Below, piece after piece: positions 34,662 to 43,945 of a DNA stretch of 64,000 nucleotides. The notes below the pieces were generated by a model. That model ran no database searches. It was not told the DNA's origin and saw only the letters and a program-made list of their open reading frames with translations. The translations under genes and the position numbers were made by a program. The DNA is from Pedococcus cremeus (GTDB lineage: Bacteria > Actinomycetota > Actinomycetes > Actinomycetales > Dermatophilaceae), in NCBI RefSeq assembly GCF_900111375.1, contig NZ_FOHB01000005.1, forward strand, positions 186,001-250,000. Direction: 5' to 3'. How positions within the stretch are numbered: the first letter of the stretch is position 1; every line of letters starts with the position of its first letter.

Positions 34662-34708
34662 AGAGGCGGGGTATGCCGGGTGGTGACCACCCGGCATACC
34701 GCGCCTCT
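34662..34708. terminator. Long palindrome with GTATGCC ends, probable terminator
   Basis: A perfect palindrome with 15-bp arms (GGTATGCCGGGTGGT and complement, 34670-34700) around a single base, extended outward by seven more pairs after one mismatch. It follows the SRPBCC stop by 8 bases. Parts of the same sequence recur at 27372-27392, which suggests a family of dispersed palindromes. Confidence 0.75.
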
Positions 34709-34774
34709 TGGCTTGGGTCGCGCGTGCCGACCGATCACCTGCGGCCGACCACGCCGCTCTGCCACCGTGGGGGC

Positions 34775-35161
34775 ATGAGAGTCTCCGTCGTGCTCGACTG
34801 CCTGGACCCGAAAGCACTCGTGCCGTTCTGGTGCGCGGCGCTCGGCTACGAGCCGGCCGGGTCGATCGAGGACTTCGAGGTGCTGGTGCCCCGCGAGGGT
34901 GAGCCGCCCGGGCCGGTGTTCATCCTGCAGCAGGTGGCCGAGCCGAAGGTCGGGAAGAACCGCAGCCACCTCGACATCCACCCGCCGCTCGAGCGGGGCG
35001 TCGAGTCACTGGTCGACGAGCTCGAGTCGCGCGGCGGCCGGCGGGTCGGCCACCCGGTGCTCGACCTCTACGAGGAGCTCGGCATCTGGTGGCAGGTGAT
35101 GGCCGACCCCGAGGGCAACGAGTTCGACGTCGTCGCCGACGCCGGCCACCCCCTCCCCTGA
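34775..35161 (+). CDS. VOC (glyoxalase/bleomycin-resistance-like) family protein
   Basis: Protein of 128 residues with paired beta-alpha-beta-beta-beta units. Pattern: VVLDCLDPKALVPFWCAALGYEP at the start, RSHLDIHP in the middle and MADPEGNEFDVV at the end, the usual actinobacterial VOC form. The specific reaction or ligand is unknown. A CACCGT -10-like box ends 6 bases before the ATG, so it may be leaderless. A related VOC gene lies at 54,982. Confidence 0.88.
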   Translation: MRVSVVLDCLDPKALVPFWCAALGYEPAGSIEDFEVLVPREGEPPGPVFILQQVAEPKVGKNRSHLDIHPPLERGVESLVDELESRGGRRVGHPVLDLYEELGIWWQVMADPEGNEFDVVADAGHPLP

Positions 35162-35181
35162 CCCCGCCGAACTCCGACGGT

Positions 35182-36594
35182 TCAGAGGGCCTTGATGATG
35201 TCCTCGACGCGGTCCTTGGCGTCGCCGAACAGCATCGCGGCGTTCTCCTTGAAGAACAGCGGGTTCTGCACGCCGGCGTACCCGGTGGCCATGGAGCGCT
35301 TGAAGACGACGACGTTCCTGGCCTTCCACACCTCGAGCACCGGCATCCCCGCGATGGGGCTGGTCGGGTCCTCCTCGGCGGCGGGGTTGACGGTGTCGTT
35401 GGCCCCGATGACGAGCACCACGTCGGTGTCGGACAGGTCGTCGTTGATCTCGTCCATCTCGAGCACGATGTCGTAGGGCACCTTGGCCTCGGCCAGCAGC
35501 ACGTTCATGTGGCCGGGCAGCCGGCCGGCAACGGGGTGTATCCCGAAGCGGACGTTGACGCCCTTCTTCCGCAGCTGGCTGGTCAGCTCGGCCACGGGGT
35601 ACTGCGCCTGGGCCACGGCCATCCCGTAGCCGGGGGTGATGACCACCGAACGCGCGTCACGGAGCATCTCGGCCACCTCGTCGGCCTGCATCTCGCGGTG
35701 CTCGCCGTAGTCCTTGTCCGCGCCGATCGAGACCTCCTGGCCGAAGCCGCCGGCGATCACGGAGACGAACGACCGGTTCATCGCCCGGCACATGATGTAG
35801 CTGAGGATCGCACCGGAGGAGCCGACGAGGGCGCCGGTGACGATGAGCAGGTCGTTGCCGAGCATGAAGCCGGCGGCGGCCGCCGCCCATCCCGAGTAGC
35901 TGTTGAGCATCGACACGACGACGGGCATGTCGCCGCCGCCGATGGAGGCCACCAGGTGCCACCCGAACGCCAGCGCGATCACCGTCATCACGGCCAGGGG
36001 CACCAGCAACTGGGAGGCGACGAACCACACGAGCAGCCCGGCCGAGACGACAACGGCGGCGAGGTTGAGCCAGTGCCGGGCCGGCAGCATCAGCGGCGAG
36101 GACTTGATCCGCGCGCTCAGCTTGAGGAAGGCGACGATCGAGCCGGTGAAGGTGACCGCGCCGATGAAGACGCCGAGGTAGACCTCGACGTTGTGGATCG
36201 TGGCGAGCGAGCCCTCGAGGCCCTCCTCGCTGAGGTAGGAGTTGTAGCCCACCAGCACCGCAGCGGCACCGACGAAGCTGTGCAGCATCGCGACCAGCTC
36301 GGGCATCTGCGTCATCTCGACGACCCGTGCCCGCCACAGGCCGATCGCGGCACCGATAGCCATCGCGATCGCGATGAGCATCAGCGTCAGCGGCCCGTTC
36401 GCGGCGCGGTCGACCGCCAGCCAGATGGTCGCCACCAGGGCGATCACCATGCCGGCGACGCCGAACGCGTTGCCCTCCTTGGCCTTCTCGTGCTTGCTGA
36501 GCCCGGCGAGCGAGAGCACGAAGAGGACGGCGGCGACGATGTAGGCCGCCTGCACCAGATTGGTGGTCACGCTGCTGGTCACGGTCCCGGTCAC
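35182..36594 (-). CDS. pntB: NAD(P) transhydrogenase, beta subunit
   Basis: Membrane subunit of 470 residues of proton-translocating transhydrogenase, which uses the proton gradient to reduce NADP+ with NADH. About nine helices occupy residues 10-265, then the NADP(H)-binding domain III (about 290-470) with the Rossmann-like [21 protein letters not shown] and the [15 protein letters not shown] segment that are invariant in PntB. GTG start at 36594, 8 bases after pntA. Both genes form one operon, probably the organism's NADPH supply. Confidence 0.97.
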   Translation of the reverse strand: MTGTVTSSVTTNLVQAAYIVAAVLFVLSLAGLSKHEKAKEGNAFGVAGMVIALVATIWLAVDRAANGPLTLMLIAIAMAIGAAIGLWRARVVEMTQMPELVAMLHSFVGAAAVLVGYNSYLSEEGLEGSLATIHNVEVYLGVFIGAVTFTGSIVAFLKLSARIKSSPLMLPARHWLNLAAVVVSAGLLVWFVASQLLVPLAVMTVIALAFGWHLVASIGGGDMPVVVSMLNSYSGWAAAAAGFMLGNDLLIVTGALVGSSGAILSYIMCRAMNRSFVSVIAGGFGQEVSIGADKDYGEHREMQADEVAEMLRDARSVVITPGYGMAVAQAQYPVAELTSQLRKKGVNVRFGIHPVAGRLPGHMNVLLAEAKVPYDIVLEMDEINDDLSDTDVVLVIGANDTVNPAAEEDPTSPIAGMPVLEVWKARNVVVFKRSMATGYAGVQNPLFFKENAAMLFGDAKDRVEDIIKAL

Positions 36595-36601
36595 CCCTGC
36601 C

Positions 36602-38155
36602 TCAGTCCTTCCGGAACATCTGGAGCATGCGGTTGGTCACCGCGAACCCACCGAAGATGTTGACGCTGGCGATCACCGTCGCCACGAAGGCGAGCGTCCG
36701 CACCACCGGGTCCTCGCTCCCGATCTGCAGCAGCGCGCCGACCAGGATGATGCCGCTGATCGCGTTGGTCTCCGACATCAGCGGCGTGTGCAGCGCGTGC
36801 GCGACGTTGCTGATGACGTAGAAGCCGACGATCACCGCGAGCGCGAAGACGGTGAAGTGGCCGAGGAAGGTGGCGGGCGAGTATGCCGCGACCAGGCCGA
36901 ACAGCACTGCGGCCAGTCCCATGAGCGCGTACCTGCGTCGCGGGTCGCGCACCTTCGGCGGTGGGGGCGCCGGCTTCTCGGCGGCAGGCGCCGCGGCCAC
37001 CGGCGCGGCGCTGACCGCCACCGGCGGCGGGGGCCACGTCGACTGGCCGTCGCGGCATACCGTCATGCCGCGCTGGACCACGTCGTCGAAGTCGATGACG
37101 GCCTTGCCGTCCTTGCCGGGGGTGAGCAGCTTCAGCAGGTTGACGACGTTGGTGCCGTAGAGCTGCGAGGCCTGGGTGGGCAGCCGGCCGGGCAGGTCGG
37201 TGTAGCCGATGATCCGCACCTGGTTGTCGGTGAGGACCAGCTGGTCGGCGACGGTGCCCTCGACGTTGCCGCCGTTGGACGCCGCCATGTCGACGATGAC
37301 CGAGCCCGGCTTCATCGAGGCGACCATGTCGGCCGTGATCAGCCGGGGCGCCGGACGACCCGGGATGAGCGCGGTGGTGATGATGATGTCGACGTCCTTG
37401 GCCTGCTCGGCGTAGAGCTCGGCGGCCCGGCGGTTGAAGTCCTCGCCCATCTCCTTGGCGTAGCCGGTGGCGCTCGGGCCCTCCTGCTCCAGCCCCTCGA
37501 CCCGCAGGAACTCGGCGCCCATCGACTCGACCTGCTCGGCCACCTCGGGGCGGGCGTCGAAGGCGCGGACGATCGCGCCCAGGCTGTTGGCCGTGCCGAT
37601 CGCGGCGAGGCCGGCCACGCCGGCACCGACGACCAGCACCTTGGCGGGCGGCACCTTGCCGGCGGCGGTGACCTGGCCGGTGAAGAGGCTGCCGAACTCG
37701 TGGGCGGCCTCGACGACCGCCCGGTAGCCGCCGATGTTGGCCATCGAGCTGAGCACGTCGAGGGCCTGGGCCCGGGAGATGCGCGGTACGGCGTCCATCG
37801 CCAGCGCGGTGACGCCCTGCCCGGCGAGACGCTCGACGAGCTCGGGGTTGAGGGCCGGCGCCAGCAGGCTCGCCAGGATCGCCCCCGGCCGCAGCCGCCC
37901 GACCTCCTCGTCGGTGGGGGCGTTGACCTTGATGACGAGGTCGCTGTCCCAGACGTCGGCCGAGGTGCCGACGGACGCGCCGGCCTCCTGGAAGGCCGCG
38001 TCGCTGAAGCTCGCGCGTCGGCCCGCGCCCGCCTCGACCACCACCTCGTAGCCCAGCCCGATGAGCTGGCCCACCGTCTTGGGCGTGGCGGCGACCCGGG
38101 TCTCGCCCGGCTTGGACTCCTGTGGCACACCTATCCGCACGGTTGCTCCCGTCAC
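36602..38155 (-). CDS. pntA: NAD(P) transhydrogenase, alpha subunit
   Basis: Subunit of 517 residues. Domain I (1-380) binds NAD(H): [18 protein letters not shown] at the N-terminus, [22 protein letters not shown] near 172. A Pro/Ala linker (about 385-410) leads to four C-terminal helices ([16 protein letters not shown] onward) of domain II. The fused layout equals E. coli PntA rather than the split PntAA/PntAB seen in many other bacteria. GTG start. First gene of pntAB; divergent from a hydrolase gene. Confidence 0.96.
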   Translation of the reverse strand: MTGATVRIGVPQESKPGETRVAATPKTVGQLIGLGYEVVVEAGAGRRASFSDAAFQEAGASVGTSADVWDSDLVIKVNAPTDEEVGRLRPGAILASLLAPALNPELVERLAGQGVTALAMDAVPRISRAQALDVLSSMANIGGYRAVVEAAHEFGSLFTGQVTAAGKVPPAKVLVVGAGVAGLAAIGTANSLGAIVRAFDARPEVAEQVESMGAEFLRVEGLEQEGPSATGYAKEMGEDFNRRAAELYAEQAKDVDIIITTALIPGRPAPRLITADMVASMKPGSVIVDMAASNGGNVEGTVADQLVLTDNQVRIIGYTDLPGRLPTQASQLYGTNVVNLLKLLTPGKDGKAVIDFDDVVQRGMTVCRDGQSTWPPPPVAVSAAPVAAAPAAEKPAPPPPKVRDPRRRYALMGLAAVLFGLVAAYSPATFLGHFTVFALAVIVGFYVISNVAHALHTPLMSETNAISGIILVGALLQIGSEDPVVRTLAFVATVIASVNIFGGFAVTNRMLQMFRKD

Positions 38156-38252
38156 GAGACGCCTGAAGCAGCAAAGCCCTTGCGAACAGCAACCTAGGGG
38201 GTCGGCGCCGCCCGAGGGCCCGAATTGTGACGACGGTCGCCCCGCGCGTCGC

Positions 38253-38258
38253 TAGGTT
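38253..38258 (+). promoter_or_regulatory. -10 element of a leaderless transcript
   Basis: TAGGTT ends 7 bases before the ATG at 38266; no ribosome site. A TGTGAC hexamer about 20 bases upstream may act as -35. Confidence 0.5.
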
Positions 38259-38265
38259 CGGGCCC

Positions 38266-39048
38266 ATGGTCCCGGATCCTGGAACGTCTTTCGACCCCCG
38301 TCCCGCCGTCGTGCTCCTGCACGCCGGCATCGCCGACAGCCGCATGTGGGAGGTCCAGCGCCGGGCGCTGGAGGGCCGGTGTGCCGTGCTGGCACCCGAC
38401 CTGCGCGGGTTCGGCGGGCGACCGCACGAGCCCGGGCCGTTCAGCCACGCGGACGACGTGCTCGCCCTGCTCGACACGCACGGCATCGAGCGCGCCGCCC
38501 TGGTCGGCGCCTCCTTCGGCGGCAGGGTGGCGCTGGAGACGGCGTCGGTCGCGCCCGGCCGGGTGAGCGCGCTGGTGCTCCTGTGCGCCGCCGCGCCCGG
38601 CGTGCCGCCCACCCCTGACGCCGAGGCCTTCGACGAGGAGGAGGAGCGGCTGCTGGGAGCCGGCGACCTCGACGGCGCGGTGGAGCTGAACCTGCGCACG
38701 TGGCTCGGACCGTCGGCCGACGAGTCGGCCCGGGCGCTGGTGCGCGAGATGCAGGCCAGGGCGTTCGAGCTCGACTCGGCGGCCGAGGCGCTCTCACCGG
38801 CGGTGGAGCTGCGACGCCCCGAGCTCGACCTGGCCGCGCTGACCTTGCCGGCGCTGGTCGTCAGCGGCGACCACGACCTGCTCTTCTTCCGGGAGACGGC
38901 CCGACACCTGGCCGAGCGGCTGCCCGCGGCGGAGCTGGTCGGCCTCGACTGGGCCGGCCACCTGCCGTCACTCGAGCGGCCCGACGAGACGGCGGCGCTG
39001 GTGACGGCCTACCTCGACCGGGTGCTCGGACTCGGCGAAGGATCCTGA
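38266..39048 (+). CDS. Alpha/beta hydrolase
   Basis: Hydrolase of 260 residues. Oxyanion strand VVLLHAGIADSRMW, nucleophile elbow GASFGG with S83, acid in VSGDHDLLF and His in WAGHLPSLERPD. The cap region (about 120-190) is acidic. Pattern resembles 3-oxoadipate enol-lactonase and BioH-type esterases; the substrate is not evident. Start at the ATG directly behind the leaderless -10 rather than an upstream ATG at 38227. Confidence 0.9.
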   Translation: MVPDPGTSFDPRPAVVLLHAGIADSRMWEVQRRALEGRCAVLAPDLRGFGGRPHEPGPFSHADDVLALLDTHGIERAALVGASFGGRVALETASVAPGRVSALVLLCAAAPGVPPTPDAEAFDEEEERLLGAGDLDGAVELNLRTWLGPSADESARALVREMQARAFELDSAAEALSPAVELRRPELDLAALTLPALVVSGDHDLLFFRETARHLAERLPAAELVGLDWAGHLPSLERPDETAALVTAYLDRVLGLGEGS

Positions 39049-39096
39049 CGACAACGGCTGGCACCGGGGCAACCGTTGCGCGCGCGGACCGTGAGA

Positions 39097-39133
39097 CGCA
39101 GCAACCCGTGGCGTCGTGCCACGGGTTGCTGCG
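39097..39133. terminator. Bidirectional hairpin terminator
   Basis: Perfect 16-bp arms (CGCAGCAACCCGTGGC and complement) with a 5-base loop, between the convergent hydrolase and pirin genes. Confidence 0.85.
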
Positions 39134-39169
39134 CCTGGCGGGCGGATCTGACGACCGCCGCGGATGGCG

Positions 39170-40159
39170 TCAGGCGTCGAGCGTGCCGCCCTGGGTGCCG
39201 TGCGGGATGGCGTGGCCGGGCTGGCCGAGCCGGCCCGCCTGGTAGTCCTCGAACGCCTTCATGACCTCGGCCTTGGTGTTCATCACGAACGGCCCCGCCC
39301 AGGCGACGGGCTCCCGGATCGGGCGTCCGCCGAGGATGACCACGTCGAGCCCGGCGGCATACCGGGCCTGCTGGCTCTGCGCCGCGGAGAGGCGAAGGGC
39401 GTCGCCCGGGCCGAGCACCGCGAGCTGGCCGGTGCCGAACGGCGACTGGTCGGGACCCACGAAGCCGTCGCCGCTCATGGCGTAGACGAGGGCGTTGAAG
39501 TCGGAGCGCCACGGGAGCTCGAGCGAGCCACCGGGTGCGATGGTCGCGTGCACCATCGCCATCGGGGTGTGCGTCGAGCCCGGCCCGGTCACGCCGCCGA
39601 CCTCGCCGGCGATGACGCGCAGCAGCGAGCCGCCGTCGGCGGAGGTGAGCAGGCCGACCTCGCTGGAGCGCAGGTCCTGGTAGGCCGGGGGCTTGAGCTT
39701 GTCGACCCGCGGCAGGTTCACCCACAGCTGGAAGCCGTGGAACAGGCCACCCGAGACCACCAGGTGCTCCGGCGGGGCCTCGATGTGGAGGATGCCGGCG
39801 CCCGCGGTCATCCACTGGGTGTCGCCGTTGGTGATGGTGCCGCCGCCACCGAAGGAGTCGTGGTGGTCGAAGACGCCGTCGATGATGTAGGTGACGGTCT
39901 CGAACCCACGGTGCGGGTGCCACGGGGTGCCCTTGGGCTCACCGGGCGCGTACTCCACCTCCCCCATCTCGTCCATGTGGATGAACGGGTCGAGGTCGCG
40001 CAGGTCGACGCCGGCGAAGGCCCGCTTCACCGGGAAGCCCTCACCCTCGAGGCCGCCCGGGGCGCTGGTGATGGAGCGCACCGCTCGCTGGCGCGCGGCG
40101 GGGGCCACGGCTGCGACCCGCGGCAGGATGGTGAGGTCGGGGACGGTCACAGCAGGCAT
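39170..40159 (-). CDS. Pirin family protein
   Basis: Bicupin protein of 329 residues. The N-terminal cupin has the metal motif TPWHPHRGFETVTYIIDG (two His) and AGAGILHIEAPPEH with the third His and Glu, as in YhhW and human pirin. Some members act as quercetin dioxygenases or redox-sensing co-regulators; which applies is unknown. The C-terminal cupin (about 190-300) lacks the His set. A large palindrome overlaps its promoter region, so it is probably controlled by a dedicated repressor, perhaps of the MarR type. Confidence 0.94.
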   Translation of the reverse strand: MPAVTVPDLTILPRVAAVAPAARQRAVRSITSAPGGLEGEGFPVKRAFAGVDLRDLDPFIHMDEMGEVEYAPGEPKGTPWHPHRGFETVTYIIDGVFDHHDSFGGGGTITNGDTQWMTAGAGILHIEAPPEHLVVSGGLFHGFQLWVNLPRVDKLKPPAYQDLRSSEVGLLTSADGGSLLRVIAGEVGGVTGPGSTHTPMAMVHATIAPGGSLELPWRSDFNALVYAMSGDGFVGPDQSPFGTGQLAVLGPGDALRLSAAQSQQARYAAGLDVVILGGRPIREPVAWAGPFVMNTKAEVMKAFEDYQAGRLGQPGHAIPHGTQGGTLDA

Positions 40160-40180
40160 CTCGGCTCCTCGAGTGTGGGT

Positions 40181-40223
40181 CGTTCAGGCTGGGTAGTTCA
40201 TATTTCAACTACTTGCCTGAACG
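40181..40223. promoter_or_regulatory. 43-bp palindrome upstream of the pirin gene
   Basis: Outer arms CGTTCAGGC/GCCTGAACG and inner arms GTAGTT/AACTAC share one dyad centre with short asymmetric spacers. It lies 22-64 bases before the pirin start, where the -35/-10 would be; the centre is A+T-rich in a G+C-rich genome. Best read as an operator for a dimeric or tetrameric repressor. Confidence 0.6.
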
Positions 40224-40292
40224 TGCACCGGTGCAGATGCATTCCCAGGAACACGTCATTCCCGGGGAGTCACGACGGGGGTCCTGACCCGG

Positions 40293-40338
40293 CGGAAGCG
40301 CACCGGAAGGCCAGTATCGGCATTCCGGTGCGCTTCCG
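40293..40338 (-). terminator. Terminator of the coiled-coil/TM gene pair
   Basis: Perfect 16-bp arms (CGGAAGCGCACCGGAA and complement) with a 14-base loop, about 40 bases past the minus-strand stop at 40379. A GCATAC motif follows directly. Confidence 0.8.
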
Positions 40339-40378
40339 GCATACGTCGAACCACGTGGGCGTGCGCCCACGGCCGCGC

Positions 40379-40636
40379 TCAGCGCTGGTCGGGGTCGGGG
40401 TGGGTGCCCGGTGGCGTGCTCGGCGGGTTCCCCTCGCCGGTGTCGCCGGCGTCGGGGTGCTTCGGCGTCCACGCGGCCCCGGAGGGCCCTCGCAGGTCCT
40501 TGGGCTCGTCCAGGTGGCCGGTGTCGCTCTTGGCCAGCCGGCTGTAGAGGAACCACAGGAGGCCCAGGACGACGACGAACCCGAGCATCCAGATGAGCGG
40601 AGAACCCACGAGGGGGTCCCAGGGAGCTGCTTTCAT
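40379..40636 (-). CDS. Small membrane protein with Pro-rich tail
   Basis: Protein of 85 residues: one helix (IWMLGFVVVLGLLWFLYSRL, about 15-34) and a polar cytosolic tail rich in Pro, Gly and Asp. No family recognised. Its ATG overlaps the stop of the repeat-containing coiled-coil gene by 4 bases, so the two are made together and may form a complex; this is inference. Confidence 0.78.
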   Translation of the reverse strand: MKAAPWDPLVGSPLIWMLGFVVVLGLLWFLYSRLAKSDTGHLDEPKDLRGPSGAAWTPKHPDAGDTGEGNPPSTPPGTHPDPDQR

Positions 40637-41235
40637 GCACCCTCTCCGCGGGGGGCGTCACTACGGGGAGCGTCGGCGGGGCCGGCACCGCCCACGCGGT
40701 TGCCCTCGTCGTCGACCCAGCCCTCGTGCCTGCCGGACTGCTCGCTCTCGAGGCGGTTGGAGTCGTCGACGCGGTTGGCGTCGTCGAGGCGGTTCGTGTC
40801 GTCGACCCGGTTGGCGTCGTCGAGGCGGTTGCCGTCCTCGATCCGGTTGCCGTCCTCGTCGATCCGGTAGCCCTCCTTGTCGGTGCGCACGTCGGGGTCA
40901 CGGGCGTCGGCGCGGCGCAGCTGCTCGTCGCGGTCGACCCGGACGGCCTCGGCGTGCTCGCCTCGCCGCTCGGCCTCCGCCTCGAGGCGCTTGGCCTCGG
41001 CCGCCCGCTCGTCGGCCTCCGCGCGGGCCCGACGGGCTTGCGCCTCCGCCTCCTCGGCGTGGGCCTCCCGCTCGCGCAGCTCACGGTCGTGCTCCTGCGC
41101 CTCCTGGCGGATCTGCTCGGCCTGGTCGCGGTGGACCTCGGCGCGCCGCTTCCGCGACATCGACATGAACAAGGCCACGGCGATGATGACGACCACCGCC
41201 ACGAGCACGATCCAGATGATGGTGCTGCCGTTCAT
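40633..41235 (-). CDS. Membrane-anchored coiled-coil protein with hexapeptide repeats
   Basis: Protein of 200 residues not matching a family I know. An N-terminal helix (about 5-26) is followed by a charged Glu/Arg/Ala coiled coil (about 30-110) and then tandem six-residue repeats of pattern N-R-[ILV]-[DE]-D-x (about 130-165: NRIEDG, NRLDDA, NRVDDT, NRLDDA, NRVDDS, NRLESE). A short Gly/Asp/Pro tail ends the protein. AGGAGG lies 5 bases before the ATG at 41235. A filamentous scaffold or wall-facing spacer is possible. Confidence 0.8.
   Translation of the reverse strand: MNGSTIIWIVLVAVVVIIAVALFMSMSRKRRAEVHRDQAEQIRQEAQEHDRELREREAHAEEAEAQARRARAEADERAAEAKRLEAEAERRGEHAEAVRVDRDEQLRRADARDPDVRTDKEGYRIDEDGNRIEDGNRLDDANRVDDTNRLDDANRVDDSNRLESEQSGRHEGWVDDEGNRVGGAGPADAPRSDAPRGEGA
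40749..40856. repeat. 18-bp coding tandem repeat, six units
   Basis: Six consecutive 18-bp units of form CGAnnCGGTTnnnGTCnT encode the hexapeptide repeats of the coiled-coil protein. Alternate units are more alike, pointing to duplication of a 36-bp pair. Confidence 0.85.
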
Positions 41236-41339
41236 TGAGCCCTCCTGGGTCCGTTGCTGCCGGGGACACCGGCACTGGCAACGTATTGCGGGCTCAGGCG
41301 CTGCGCGACTCGAGCGACCGGCGCGCCGGTGCGGCCGGC

Positions 41340-42968
41340 TCAGCGCTGGTCGGCCAGCCCGAGCTCCGCGACGGACTTCTCGCGCATCTCCACCTTGCGC
41401 ACCTTGCCCGTCACCGTCATGGGGAACTCGTCGACGACCTGCACGTAGCGGGGGATCTTGTAGTGCGCCAGCTTGCCGGTGGCGAACTCCCGGAGCTTGT
41501 CGGCGGTGAGCGGCTCCGCGCCCTCCTTCATCCGGATCCAGGCGCACAGCTCCTCGCCGTACTTCGCGTCGGGCACCCCGATCACCTGGGCGTCGAGGAT
41601 GTCGGGGTGGGTGTAGAGGAACTCCTCGATCTCGCGCGGGTAGATGTTCTCGCCGCCGCGGATGACCATGTCCTTGATGCGCCCGGTGATCTGCACGTAG
41701 CCGTGCTCGTCCATGACCGCGAGGTCGCCGGTGTGCATCCAGCCGTCCTCCAGCACCTCGTTCGTCTTGTCGGGCTGGTTCCAGTAGCCCAGCATCACCG
41801 AGTAGCCCTTGGTGCAGAACTCTCCGGTCTGGCCGCGCGGCACGGTCTCACGGGTGAGCGGGTCGACGACCTTGATCTCCAGGTGCGGCCCGACGGCCCC
41901 GACCGTGCCGACCTTGCGCTCGAAGGTGTCGTCGGTGCGGGTCTGCGTCGACACCGGTGAGGTCTCGGTCATGCCGTAGCAGATGGTCATCTCCTCGATG
42001 CCCGACGCGATGAGCTTCTTCATCATCTCGGCCGGGCAGGGCGAGCCGGCCATGATGCCGGTGCGCACGGTGGAGAGGTCGTAGGACTCGAAGTCGGGCA
42101 GGGCCCACTCGGCGATGAACATCGTCGGCACGCCGTACAGCGACGTGACCCGCTCGTCCTGGGTGGCCTTCAGCGTGGCCACCGGGTCGAAGCCGGCGGC
42201 CGGGATGACCATCGCCGCCCCGTGGGTGGTGGCCGCCAGGTTGCCCATGACCATGCCGAAGCAGTGGTAGAAGGGCACCGGGATGCAGATGCGGTCGGCC
42301 TCGGTGTAGCGGCACAGCTCACCGACGAAGAAGCCGTTGTTGAGGATGTTCCGGTGGCTGAGGGTCGCGCCCTTCGGGAAGCCCGTGGTGCCCGAGGTGT
42401 ACTGGATGTTGATGGGCTCGTTGCGGTCGAGCCCCGCCTGCACCTCTGCGACCTGCTCGGCGGGGACCTCCTGCGCCCGAGCCAGCAGCCCGTCCCACGA
42501 CGGCGTGCCGATGAGCACCACCTCGCGCAGGTCCGGGCAGTTCCCCCTGACCTCCTCGACCATCTCGGCGTAGTTCGAGGTCTTGAACTGTGCGGCCGAG
42601 ACGAGGAACGAGATGCCGGCCTGCTTGAGCACGTACTCGAGCTCGTGGGTGCGGTAGCTCGGGTTGATGTTGACCAGGATCGCGCCGATGCGGGCCGTGG
42701 CGTACTGGGTCAGCGTCCACTCGGCGCAGTTCGGCGCCCAGATCCCCACCCGGTCACCCTTGCGGACCCCCGCGGCGAGCAGGGCGCGGGCGAGCTCGAC
42801 GGTGCGGTCGGAGAACTCGCGGTAGGTCCAGCGCACACCCTCCTGCACGTCGACCAGCGCCTCGCGGTCGGCGAACCGGGCGACGGTCGCGTCGAGGTTG
42901 TCGGGGATGGTCTCTTCGAGCAGCGGGATGTCGGTCCGGCCGGAGGTGTGCGAGGGCTGCGCGGTCAT
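41340..42968 (-). CDS. Fatty acyl-CoA ligase (AMP-binding, FadD-like)
   Basis: Adenylate-forming ligase of 542 residues that activates a carboxylic acid with ATP and CoA. Motifs: P-loop YTSGTTGFPKGAT (A3), the YGMTETSP motif (A5), GWMHTGDLAVMD (A7), GRIKDMVIRGGENIYPREIEEFL (A8) and the catalytic Lys in MTVTGKVRKVEMR (A10). Pattern fits medium/long-chain acyl-CoA synthetases of actinobacterial FadD type. It follows an SDR gene on the same strand and could share a fatty-acid or alkane-derived pathway. ATG at 42968; ribosome site weak. Confidence 0.94.
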   Translation of the reverse strand: MTAQPSHTSGRTDIPLLEETIPDNLDATVARFADREALVDVQEGVRWTYREFSDRTVELARALLAAGVRKGDRVGIWAPNCAEWTLTQYATARIGAILVNINPSYRTHELEYVLKQAGISFLVSAAQFKTSNYAEMVEEVRGNCPDLREVVLIGTPSWDGLLARAQEVPAEQVAEVQAGLDRNEPINIQYTSGTTGFPKGATLSHRNILNNGFFVGELCRYTEADRICIPVPFYHCFGMVMGNLAATTHGAAMVIPAAGFDPVATLKATQDERVTSLYGVPTMFIAEWALPDFESYDLSTVRTGIMAGSPCPAEMMKKLIASGIEEMTICYGMTETSPVSTQTRTDDTFERKVGTVGAVGPHLEIKVVDPLTRETVPRGQTGEFCTKGYSVMLGYWNQPDKTNEVLEDGWMHTGDLAVMDEHGYVQITGRIKDMVIRGGENIYPREIEEFLYTHPDILDAQVIGVPDAKYGEELCAWIRMKEGAEPLTADKLREFATGKLAHYKIPRYVQVVDEFPMTVTGKVRKVEMREKSVAELGLADQR

Positions 42969-43042
42969 GGGGTCATCCCACCGCCTCGCACCCCGCCCGA
43001 CAACCCCCCGTCCGCGAGCGGCGGACCGCCAGCGGCGAGCGG

Positions 43043-43870
43043 TCAGCCCAGGAAGATGTCGGGAGCCAGCCCCTCGTCCTTGCCGGTCATCGAGTACGCC
43101 GCGAAGTCGCTGACGCCGCGCTCGCGCAGCAGGTCCTCGTCGATGACGGTCTTCCCGTTGAGCTCCTGGCCCTTCGTGGTGAGCACGGCGTATGCCGCGT
43201 CGGCGACGATCTCGGGCTTGCGCGAGACCGCGACCATCTGCTCGCCGCCGGGCAGGTTGCCGATGGCGTCGGTGGCGACGAGCGTGGCCGGCCACAGCGC
43301 GGTCGAGGAGATGCCGAGGTCGGCCAGCTCGTGCGCGAAGCCGAGGGCCGCCATCGTCATGCCGTACTTCGCCATCGTGTAGGCCGGGTGGGCGCGGAAC
43401 CACTTGGGGTCGAGGTTGATCGGCGGGCTCAGCGTGAGGACCTTCGGGTCGTCGGCCTGCACCAGGTGCGGGATCGCCGCTCGCGTCAGCATGAAGGTGC
43501 CGCGCACGTTGACGTCCTGCATGAGGTCGTAGCGCTTGGGGTCGAGGGCGGTGGTGCCCGAGAGGTTCAGCACGCTGGCGTTGTTGACGACGACGTCGAT
43601 GCCGTGGAACCGCTCGACGCACTCCTCCACCGCCCGCTCGATCGTCGCGTCGTCGCGGACGTCGCCGACGATGGGCAGCGCCTGGCCTCCGGCTGCCTCG
43701 ATCTGGGCCGCGGCCGTGTGGATGGTGCCCTGCAGTCGGGGGTCGGGCCGGTCGGTCTTGGCGATGAGGGCGATGTTGGCCCCGTCGGCCGCCGCCTTCA
43801 GCGCGATGGCCAGGCCGATGCCGCGGCTGCCGCCGGACATGAGGATCGTCTTGCCGCTCAGCGTCGTCAT
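43043..43870 (-). CDS. Short-chain dehydrogenase (HSDL2-like)
   Basis: SDR of 275 residues. Cofactor motif SGGSRGIG, NNAS motif, and catalytic segment LTLSPPINLDP..HPAYTMAKYGMTM with Tyr and Lys. The acidic/aromatic loop and PPIN segment are typical of the HSDL2/AtuG-like group linked to long-chain or terpenoid acyl metabolism. It lies 74 bases upstream of the acyl-CoA ligase gene on the same strand; a common operon is likely. A GTATGCCG pair flanks the upstream palindrome. Confidence 0.92.
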   Translation of the reverse strand: MTTLSGKTILMSGGSRGIGLAIALKAAADGANIALIAKTDRPDPRLQGTIHTAAAQIEAAGGQALPIVGDVRDDATIERAVEECVERFHGIDVVVNNASVLNLSGTTALDPKRYDLMQDVNVRGTFMLTRAAIPHLVQADDPKVLTLSPPINLDPKWFRAHPAYTMAKYGMTMAALGFAHELADLGISSTALWPATLVATDAIGNLPGGEQMVAVSRKPEIVADAAYAVLTTKGQELNGKTVIDEDLLRERGVSDFAAYSMTGKDEGLAPDIFLG

Positions 43871-43945
43871 GCGGGCACCTTAGTTACCGACAGGTAGCCA
43901 AGGGAACCGCCATCGGTCGTGTCTCCCGTCACCCAGCAGACTGAC

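Noticed and set aside
40749-40856. CRISPR-like array
   Set aside because: Units are 18 bp with no spacers and lie in frame inside a coding sequence.
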